Below are positions 51,135 to 61,600 of a DNA stretch of 64,000 nt, piece by piece; position 1 is the first letter of the stretch; each line of letters opens with the position of its first letter. Source of the DNA: LVI-A0039 sp033105485 (GTDB lineage Bacteria > Bacillota_I > Bacilli_A > UBA3375); contig CP136956.1 of the NCBI GenBank assembly GCA_033105485.1, positions 992,001 to 1,056,000 of the forward strand. Reading direction: 5' to 3'. Under the pieces are notes generated by a model. That model worked only from the letters and a program-made list of their open reading frames with translations, was not told where the DNA came from and did no database searches. Position numbers and translations under genes: made by a program.

Positions 51135-52232
51135 ATGAAAAAACTTATGGCTATTTTATCTGTTGCAGTAATTACATTAACTGGATGTGCTACTGCAGCT
51201 GGAACAAGCGAATTCGCTGGCGCTTGTGACGAGAACGATCCTGTAATCGGATTCGTAACTGATACTGGGGGAATTAACGATAAATCATTCAACCAAGGAA
51301 CTTGGGAAGGTATCGAAGAGTACTGTCATAATGCAGGTGTAGGTGCAACTTACATCGAGTCAAGTGACTCATCTCAAGTTAAAACTAACTTAGAGCAAAT
51401 GACTGCTACTGAAGGTATCGAAGTTATCGTAGGATCAGGATTTAACTTTGCAAATGACATGTACGAAGTTGCAAGTGCAAACCCAGATACTAACTACGTA
51501 ATTATTGATGCTGAACCAACTAACCCAGAAACTGGAGAAGTTGAGCCTTTAGACAACGTAGTTTCTTACTTATTCAATGAGCAAGAAGCAGGATACTTAG
51601 TAGGATACATCGCTGGTATGACTACTGAAACTAACCGTGTTGGATTCATTGGTGGACAAGAAATTCCTCCTGTACAAAAATTCGGTTGGGGATATGTTCA
51701 AGGTGTTAACGCTGCTAACCCAGATGCAACTGTAGATTACCAATATGCTGGTACATTTGACGATGCAAACCAAGGTAATACAATTGCTAACACAATGATC
51801 GGACAAGGTTCTGATATTATCTTCGCTTCAGCTGGTGGTACTAACGATGGTATCGTTAAAGCTGGTATTGATAGTACAGTAAATGGTTCTCCAATTAGTA
51901 TTATTGGTGTAGACCGTGATATGTACGAAGAAGGATTATACACTGACGCTGACGGGAACGAAGCATCTGTAATCTTAACTTCAGCTGTTAAAATGGTAGG
52001 AAACGCTGCTATGGAAGGTGTTGCTGCAAACTTTGACGGTAACTTCCCAGGTGGACAAACTATTACTTTAGGTTTAGCTGAAGAAGGTGTTGGAGTACCT
52101 GCTGAAAACCCTAACTTAGAAGGGTCAGTAGTTGAAGACGCTAACAAATCATTAGAAAGTGCTGGAGAATTATTAGTTTCTGCTGACGAAGTAGCTGACG
52201 CTACTGACGTAACTATAAACGGAAAACTATAA
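51135..52232 (+). CDS. BMP-family nucleoside-binding lipoprotein (NupN/PnrA-like)
   Basis: A substrate-binding lipoprotein for purine nucleosides; 365 residues. The signal ends in lipobox LTGC (residues 15-18). Family motifs are IGFVTDTGGINDKSFNQGTW, GVGATYIESSDSSQ, the Ser-to-Gly rich GSGFNFAND, YVIIDAEP, LVGYIAGMTTETNRVGFIGG and FASAGGTNDGIVKA. ATG 51135 follows GGAAGGGG. Codon choice is markedly enriched in C-ending codons (AAC, GAC, TTC) compared with its neighbours, typical of a highly expressed gene. It lies after its transporter genes, not before them as is common. Confidence 0.93.
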   Translation: MKKLMAILSVAVITLTGCATAAGTSEFAGACDENDPVIGFVTDTGGINDKSFNQGTWEGIEEYCHNAGVGATYIESSDSSQVKTNLEQMTATEGIEVIVGSGFNFANDMYEVASANPDTNYVIIDAEPTNPETGEVEPLDNVVSYLFNEQEAGYLVGYIAGMTTETNRVGFIGGQEIPPVQKFGWGYVQGVNAANPDATVDYQYAGTFDDANQGNTIANTMIGQGSDIIFASAGGTNDGIVKAGIDSTVNGSPISIIGVDRDMYEEGLYTDADGNEASVILTSAVKMVGNAAMEGVAANFDGNFPGGQTITLGLAEEGVGVPAENPNLEGSVVEDANKSLESAGELLVSADEVADATDVTINGKL

Positions 52233-52298
52233 TTAATAGTAACTTTATAAATAATTAGATCACACTGCATAGTGAAGTGGTATCAATAATTTAAACAA

Positions 52299-52514
52299 TT
52301 AAATAAAAGACTTTTTTAAGAGTTGATTTCGATATTGTATCGGAGTCAACCTTTTTTTATTCCATTGAAATCTATATTTATTATAGTAATTTATATATCT
52401 TCCAACTATTAATTGTAACTCTTTAAATGATTGGCAGTCTTTGTATAAATATTCATCTTTAAAATGTCCAAAGAAACTTTCTATTGGAGCATTACCTAAA
52501 CAATGTCCTTTTAT
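52299..52514 (-). pseudogene. IS3-family (IS150-like) transposase, C-terminal fragment
   Basis: The minus strand encodes GHCLGNAPIESFFGHFKDEY, then YINYYNKYRFQWNKKRLTP, ending in a normal stop. This is the last part of the rve/DDE domain; the motif is normally GNCLDNAPIESFF, here with D to G, and the catalytic Glu is kept. Over 75 percent of the transposase is gone, with an in-frame TAA directly upstream of the fragment. Confidence 0.85.
52322..52358 (+). terminator. Terminator-like hairpin inside the IS remnant
   Basis: GTTGATTTCGATA pairs imperfectly with TATCGGAGTCAAC, followed by T7 on the plus strand. It is the first credible terminator after the BMP gene. Confidence 0.6.
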
Positions 52515-52634
52515 TTAATATGCTATTTTATTGGTACCACTTCAATAGCATTGTGGTCTTTTTTTTAATGACATTTAAGTCCGTGGTTTTCTCCACATAA
52601 AAAACACATTGATTCCCACTTTTTTGGCACATCG

Positions 52635-52643
52635 TGTTATAAT
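52635..52643 (+). promoter_or_regulatory. Extended -10 promoter of the giant surface protein gene
   Basis: TGTTATAAT, 37 bp before the ATG; GGAGG follows at 52669-52673. Confidence 0.6.
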
Positions 52644-52680
52644 AGTAATAATGATAGGTAAAATATAGGAGGACTATTAA

Positions 52681-55600
52681 ATGAAGAGTATTAATAAGTT
52701 TTTATTAGCAGTAATTTTATTAAATATTTTTTATACACCAACTGTAAATGGGGTTAAAGTAGCATCGCTGCTAGCAAGTGAGACCTTCCACTTTGACTCA
52801 GTCGACAGTATTGACTGGGGGTTATTAGAAGTTGGAGATGTAGTTGATTTAGGGGTTCAAAATCTTAATCACTTTGAAAACTATACATTTGTCAATTCAG
52901 ACATTATGTATGACTTAGTCGAATACAATCCATCGACAGAAACTATAAATGTTGATACAGACAGTTCAAACGATCGCCGTACAGCGATTTTTGAACCAGA
53001 ATATCAGTTAGATCTTAACCAAGTCGCGTTTTTCGGAACGCGTTTTTCGACTGATGTCTCGACTGGAATTTTGGCTAATCGTGGTTATGTTTCAGTAATG
53101 ACAAGGCCTAACTATAACCGTCTTAGCGAAAATGCTGAATGGGGAAACAGCGGTACTGGGGAAAACGTATGGACATTAAATGCCGATAGTAATAAATTAG
53201 CATTAAAATATCGTGAAAATGGGAAGTACATTAATACTTTAAATATTCCAACTAATATTACTTTCAATACATTATCAATGTCAATTGATCCCGAAAATCA
53301 CTCAACATCTTTAAGTGTCTGTATAAAACCAGATGAAGATGAAAGTTATGACTGTGAGAGTGGAAACGCAACAAATGTTTATACTCTTACCTCTAAAATT
53401 AATAGTTCTTTCTTAGACAATGAATTTGTATCAATTGCTTACTCACCAGGTGTAAATAAAACTAATTCAACAATCCATATTGAAGGAATTAGTACAATTG
53501 CAACAGTTGAATCTTATGGGGAGATTCATACAAAAAATCCAGTTGTTTATGTACCGTTAGGAACAAGTTTAGAAGAAGTGCATAGTATTGCCGAGCCACG
53601 TTATAATGAGTTCATTGATTATGTCGTGACTGCAGTAGAACGTGATGTTCCAATTACAGATATCGTTGATAATGGTGGCTATAATCCTAATATTGCTGGC
53701 CGATATTTACTTCGTTATAATGTTACTCGTGGATATGAAGGTGGAACGCCAAGTACAGACACAGTTAGTGTTGAAGTATATGATCCTCAAACGATGATTA
53801 ATATGAGTGGTGAAGATACAACAATGCCAGTAGAAAGTGCTCCAATTAATGATCAAGAGCTTATATCTGCTTTATCAGAAAGTGCAATTGATCCTCAAAC
53901 GGAAGCAAACTTAACAGATACAATTGGTATTTACAATTATGGTGGATTTGATATTGATAATCCGACAGCAGGGAGCTATGATATTACCTTCTATGTGGCA
54001 GATGATTATGGAAAATTTATTTACGATACACACACACTAACATTAGTAAATGACTTTGATATTAATCAGCTATCACAAACCGTTACAATTACCGAAGATT
54101 CAACTGATGACAATAAGGTTGCTGCAAATGACGTATTAACAGTTAATGTTGCAATTGAAAATACGACTAATGCAGATTTACATAATGCTCAAGTTGAATA
54201 TTTAATAGATGAAAATTATTTTGACATTAGTTCATTATCTAATGTAAGTGGAGATATGTCAGCAGAAAATATTACTGATAGTGGATTATCTAAAACTAAT
54301 GTTGATTTAGCAATTGGTGAAAAATTCGAGTACCAATATCAAATTACGGCTAAAGATGTATTTACAATTAGTTCAAATGAGCAAAATCTTGATGGAACAA
54401 CAGAGTATTCTGTTGTATCTGATTATGGACTAAGCACTTCATATTTAGCATCTTTTCCACTTGCTGAGGAATTAAGTTCAGGTATTATGACTACGCTTGA
54501 AGTAGAAGATGCAAATAATAATCAATTGCTTGCAACAAGTGAGACTGTAAACATTGTTGCAACGTTCACAAATACCTCAGATTATAGTATTCCTAATATT
54601 GAAATCGCTATTACAGAATTAACTGGAAAAGTTGATGTAGGTAATTTAAAAGTATCTAGTTCTGTCCGCCCTAATGTATCAGAAGATAGCCATATCGATG
54701 GACATGATGTTGTAATTGATGAGATTAAACCTCATGAAGTAATTACAATTACAGAAACAGGGGTAGCTAAAGACTACTTTGATACTGAAGCAGCTGCAAA
54801 CTTCGAAGCTAAATATTTTGCATATTCAGAAGACGAAAATGTTGTGTACGAAACTAGTCAAACAGAGCAATTAGATATCGATATAGCAACAGTTAGTAAC
54901 ATTAATGCAAGTGCCGATATTACAGATCAAAATGATGAACTATTATATCCTGGTGAGACGTTTGAGGTTATTTTTGAATTAGAAAATACAGGAACTATTT
55001 TAGAGCGTGATCTTGAAATTAACTTAGATTTAGATGACGTTAATATTGCAACTAGTGAGTTAACTGCAAGTGATGTAGAAATGCACTTTAGTAAAGATGG
55101 AGAACTTACTCACGAAACATATGAAGTTGATGGGACTACAATTATTATTGATAAATTACAACCTGGGGAAAAAGTATCAGCAATTGTCAACTTACGCGCA
55201 ACTAATACGTTTAATGCCGATGAGTATGTAAATGACTTATTAGCAATTGCAGTTACACCAGAAATTACAATTACTACGCCCCATGAATTGTTTTTCCACA
55301 AACAACTTAACCTTGGTTTAGAGCATACAGGTTATGCTAATACCAACGTTAATGTTCACCAGGGAACTGGAGATGGAGATAATAAAATAGATAGTGGTGA
55401 AACATTTGAAATTGTAGCTGATGTTGCAGTTGATGGAAGTATGCCTTTACCTAACTTAGAAGTAGCGTTTGATATTAATACAAACAATGCAGCAATTGTT
55501 TCCGATGTTGAGTATATCGTATTATTAGAAGGGACTGATATTACGAGTGAAGTATCTGTTTATAATGATGTAGTAACGATTCCAAATGCAAAACAAGGAC

Positions 55601-58600
55601 AACATTATAAAATAACAGCAGTTGTTACTTATGGTAACGGAGCAAGTGATACATATAGTAGTAATACAGTTACAATGACGCACCCATATTTAACAACTCA
55701 AAGTCGAAATGCAAATATTCAGATTGATACTGATAACCTTAAGAATATTAGTTTTGAATCAACAATAGATAAAACAGAAGTAAATAGTGGTGATTTAGTG
55801 CACGTTACTACTGTAATCGATAACGATGGTTTCACAACTGAGAACAATTTAGTATTGTCATTATTAGGTGATACAAATAACTTAATCTTAGATAGTCCAC
55901 AAAATATTGAATTATCAAATGGTACGTTTTCAAGTAATGGTAATCAAATAACTATTAACCAGTTATTACCTGGGGAATCGACAACGTTACAATTTGATAT
56001 TAAAGTAGCTGATACATTAACAATTGACTCAGAACTTGGTACTAACACTAAAATTGACTTAAAATTAAACGGTAAATTAAGTGATAACACACAAAAGAAT
56101 ATCGACTTTAGTTTATCGCCTATTATTGGTGATGTAAGTATTGAAACTTCATTAAATGGAGTACCATTAGTAGGTGGAAATTTAGTACATACAACTGACT
56201 TAGTTGAATATACATATGTTCTAACAAATGGAAATGATGTAAACTTAACAAATGGAACAATTAACTTTGATATTAGTGATCAGGAAATTGTAAGCTTAGA
56301 TGAATTAAAAGTAGTGTCATCTGATCCTCGTTTCGGGTATACAATCGAGGGTGACAATGTATTATTTACTAATTTAAATGCTGGTCAAACTGTAACTGTT
56401 AGTGGTATTGTAACAACTAAAGATACATTTGATCAATCACCAACAATTGATTTTATTACTAACTTTACAAGTGATTATATTTCTAAAACTGATACGCACT
56501 CACTAGCGAAAGATTTAGAAAATCAATCTTCAATTGATGCTAATACTAACTTGATTTCTACTAGTAGCGGAAACATGTTAGTTGGTAAAAATGAAACTAT
56601 TACATATGATGTGCACATTATTAATAATGGTAGTATTGACTTAGAAGACATTGTCGTTCAAACAGCTGAGTTACATGAAAACTTTACTGATGAAGAGATA
56701 GTTTCAATTACAACTGATAATGGCGAACAATTTACCGATTATGTTGTAGGTCCAGATGGAGTAGTAACCATTGGTAAACTTCCAGTTTATGAAGAATTAA
56801 CACTAACATACGAGCTTCATACAAATGACAGTATTGATTATGATCAAACATTAAATGTTACAACTAACATTAGTAATGAGTTTGTTAACCAAACAGTAGT
56901 CCTGCCACTTAGTGTAGATTTAAGTCATTTAGGTGAATTAGATGTTCACTATAGCTTAGAAGAAACAGATAGTGATAGTGATGGAAAAGTAGATCCAGGT
57001 GAAATTAACTATATTGATGTAACGATTACTAATACGGATTCAGTTGTCTTTAATGATGTTCATGTTATTGATACAATGGATGATGACAACTTAGAATCTT
57101 TCTTTGAGACAGTTGAAATTTATGATCAAGATGGAAATGCTTTTGAAGATTATACGCAAGATGGAAATGATGTTTATATTGAAAACTTCCCAGGAGAAAC
57201 AACTTTAACTTTTAGATATAAGTTACAAGCTAAAGATACATTTACAGCTGCAAACTATGTAACGATTTCTGCAGATGTAAGTGCTAACTACCCGGTTGAA
57301 GGTGTTTTAACAATGCCTTATACACAAACAATTCCAATTGACCGTGCAAATAACATGGAGTTTAATGCAACATTAGACTTAGAAAATAGAAATGGAAACG
57401 AAACATTAGCTCCAGGAGATAGCGTAAGTGCAACTGTAACAGTTAATAACACGGGAACTATTGACTTACAAGATGTTGAACTAATTCCAGATGTAGTACC
57501 TAACTTAGATGAAACTACACTTGAAATTGCCTTAGCTGATGTTTTAAATGCTGAGTTTGTTAATAACAAAATTATTATTCATGATATTCCAGCAGGAGAA
57601 AGTGAAACCATTAAACTAAACTTTGATTTAGATCATACTATAAATGGTGATGACGTATTTACAGTTAGCGGTAAAGTGCGTAGTCGATTATACACTTATG
57701 ATGTAAGTGATAGTATGCCTTTAGATCGTAGTGGAAGTAAGCTTGAAGCGAGTATGGACTTATTACTTGAAGATGGTGATGAGGACGGTAAAGTAGATCC
57801 AAGTGAAGTTTATGAACTTGATTTAGTAGTTGCCAATACTGGTAATACAACATTAAATAACATTAACATTGATGTATTAGAATTGGACCAGAATATTAAA
57901 TCAAAAACGTATATTGGAGCTAACACAACAGTTACTGTTGATGGAGATACAAAGATAATTGAAAAATTAGAGCCTGGTCAGGAAGCAACACTTCGTTATC
58001 AAGTGGTTATTAAAGATGTGCTTACAAGCGCTGAGCAAATTGCTTTAAACTATTTAATTAGCCAAACTGATATAGAAGATTTAAATGTAACAGTTAACAA
58101 ACCAATTGATGTCGAAACAAATACAAGTTATACTGCGAGTTTAAATGTTATTGATGAAAACGAAGATGGAACTGCGTATGTTAATGAACCACTTATGTAT
58201 ACATATACTTTTACAAATGAAGGAACTCGTAGTTTATCAGACTTAGCTATTGGACTTGATATTAGTGATTTAAACTTAGATGAGAGTTCTTTACAATATA
58301 AATTGTACATAGATGATACATTACAAGAGTCAGTAAACTATAATCCAGATACATTTATGTTCAATGTTCCAGTAGTAAATCCTGGAGAGGAACTTAAAAT
58401 TGAGTATACAGTAAATACTACAGATAAAATCTCATCATTAAGCTTTTTAAATTCTCTATATAGAACATTAAATGTTAAGATTGAATCAAGTGTATACATT
58501 AACAGTGCTGATAAAACTGTATCAAATAATGAAACAGCAGCAATTGGTGTATCAAAAGAAGTAGCGAATATATCAGCTGATAGTTATATCACAACAACAG

Positions 58601-61600
58601 ACGGCGACAATAAACTATCAGCCTTGGAAGAGTACACACAAACAATAAATGTTGTCAATACTGGTGATGTTGATACTCAAAGATTACTCGTTCGTTTTTC
58701 TACTTCTGGTTATAATATGGGAACTGTAACGGACTTAGTAGTCTATGACCAAGATGGAGAACTATTAGAAGAGAATACAGACTATACGAAGATAGATAAT
58801 GTAATTGAGTTTGAGAATATTCCAATTGGTGACAGTGTACAACTAATAGTTAGTTTTAAAGCGCCAGCAAGTTTATATTCAATGGATTATGTATCACATA
58901 AAGCGGTAGTTGTTCCTAAGTATAATAATAGTCTTACAGTAACTGATACGATGTATACAGATATAACTGATAGAAATATTCAATATCACATGAGTCATGA
59001 CTTAGATGGTGAAATTGACGAGATTATTGGTAAACAAGACCGTATGATCTATACAATTGATAATGTTGGTACTATAAATGAACGAAATGTAGCAATTGAC
59101 TTACATGAAAGAACGACTGACTTTATCTTCGATCCCTCAAGTTTATATATTGAAAAAAATGGAGTTGAGTACAACGACTATACATTAGATAGTGAATCAA
59201 TGACTGTAAGTCTGAATGAAGTAAATAGTGGAGATCAGATTGTAATAACATCAAATGTAGTAATTGATGCAGATCTGAATGCACAAGATGATCCAGTTCG
59301 TGATTTCTATGAATTACAAGTGATAGCAGATGCAATATACGAAGATGGTACAGACGAACCAATAGAGCTCTATATAAATCTTCCCAAAACAGAAATTTCA
59401 ACAATTGACTCAAGTCTTAAACTTAGTGAGAATATACAAATTGATGGTGCAATAGGAAAAGGAGAGAAAGTCAAAGGAACATTGACTATTAAAAATAGTA
59501 ATTTTCTACGACAAGAACATGCAACAATTGAAATTATTCCAGATAATTATGTATATGAACAAGGAACATTGCAAGTAACGAGCGTTAAAGATCAAGATGG
59601 AAATACGGTTGATCCAAGTAAGTATCAAGTCGATGGCAATGTTATTACTCTTTTAGATTTCCGTTACGGAGAAGAATGGAAGATTGTTTATAAATATAAC
59701 TCTAAAGAAAGCATTGATTTCAGTCAACCAATAACTGACGAAATGCTGTATGTAAACGATAGTGTGGTTATTATAGATGATGCACTAGTTGAAACTACAA
59801 GTAAAGCATCAGTTAAATTATCACACTTAGCCTCTAGATTTGCGATTACTGGAGAAGCTGCTGATGAAAGTCAAAACGGTAAAGCTGCACCAGGTGAGCA
59901 AGTGGAAGTAACTTATCAGATTGAAAATAATGGTAACTACGTTGAATATTTAGTACCTATTCAGTTACAGTCTGGAATCAGTAATATCACTGATGGAGAA
60001 GTTACAGATGATCAAATATCATTATCATATGAAGGTAAAGTAAGAAGTAATGTTGATTATGTATATGATCCGAAGACTTCAACGGTTACAATCAAACAGT
60101 TTAACCCTGGTGAAGTAATTAATGTCGTTATTGACTATACATTAGATGATATTATTACTAATCAAGATACAATTCACTCACAAGCAAGTGTAACTTCAAA
60201 CTTGGAGAAGACTAAAAGTAAAGTAATCTTTATGCCAACTGATTTAGAAGAAGCTGAGCATATGAGTGTTACAAATAGTTTAGAAGATGCAAACCAAAAT
60301 AACATTATTGAAGATGAAGAGCAACTTACTTATCGCTTAAACTTAATTAATGAAGGTAACTTAAACTATATGCATACTGCAATTACGATTGATATGGAAA
60401 ATGCTAACGCATTAATCGATCAACAGTCATTTGCAGTCTTACAAAATGGAGAGGTTGATACTGATTATACTGTAAACGTTGATGGTGAAAAAGCTATTGT
60501 TGATATTTATGAATTTGAAGTTGGTGAAAACTATGAAATAGTATTTAACTATAGTTTAGACCCAGAAGTACAGACTGGAAAAACACTAATTAACACGAAT
60601 GTAAGAGCAAACCACTTTAATAATGATAGTTCAGTTGTGATGCGTAGAGATGTTGAAACAATTGAACCAGAAGTTCCAGTTAACACTAGTCCAGTAATCA
60701 CATATAGTGATGTAATGATTGATGAAGGTACAGTCTTAACTGATGAGCAGTTATTAGCGCAAGTTAATGCAACGGCAACTGATAGTGAAGATGGAGACTT
60801 AGAAGTAACATATGGTGAAGTTAATGTTGATTATCAAACTCCAGGTGAGTACGACCTTGAACTATCTGTAATTGATAGTTATGGACTTGAGCAAAAAGAA
60901 ACAGCAGTTATTACAATTAAAGACTTATTACCAACAATTAATGTTATTAATAATGGTGAAGTTATTGTTGGGACTCAAAGTGTTGATTACTTTGACTTAT
61001 TAAATATTAGTGCAACAGAAATAACAGATGGAGATCTAACTGATAAGATTGAAATCGATGATAGTGCAGTAAACTTAGATGTCACAGGATCATATCCAAT
61101 TAGTTTATCAGTAGTTGATGATGAAGGTAACTCGGCATCAGCAACTAGTTCAATTACAGTAGTTCGTGACCTTATTGATCCCGATGTGATTGATCCAGAA
61201 GTTGATGGAAACTATCCACCAACAATTAGTGCTAATGACATTACCATTAATGAAGAAATTGAGTTAACTAACTCAGAATTAATTAGTTTAGCAAATGTAG
61301 TAGTAACTGATTATGAAGATTCAGGATTAACACCAGAGATTATTGCGAACACAATTGATTATAGTATGCCGGGAACGTATAGTTTAACGTTTGCTGTAAC
61401 AGATAGTGGACTGAAACAAACAGAAATTACAATTGATGTTACAGTCGTTGATTTAAAACCAACAATTACAACTGAGAGTAATACGATTATTATTCCAGTT
61501 GGAACAAAAGCAGTTAATTACCAAACGTTATTTGAAATGGTAGCTACTGAAATAACAACAGGTGATTTAACATCAGAAATCGAAATTGATGATAGTGCTG

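Larger units (their letters stand above)
52258..52558 (-). mobile_element. Deleted IS3-family insertion sequence with both terminal inverted repeats
   Basis: Imperfect inverted repeats of about 30 bp bound the element: 52258-52288 (GATCACACTGCATAGTGAAG...) and 52529-52558 (minus strand GACCACAATGCTATTGAAGT...). Between them only the last 71 codons of a transposase remain. The element sits 26 bp after the BMP stop and 122 bp before the giant gene, so it may now supply the BMP terminator. Confidence 0.8.
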
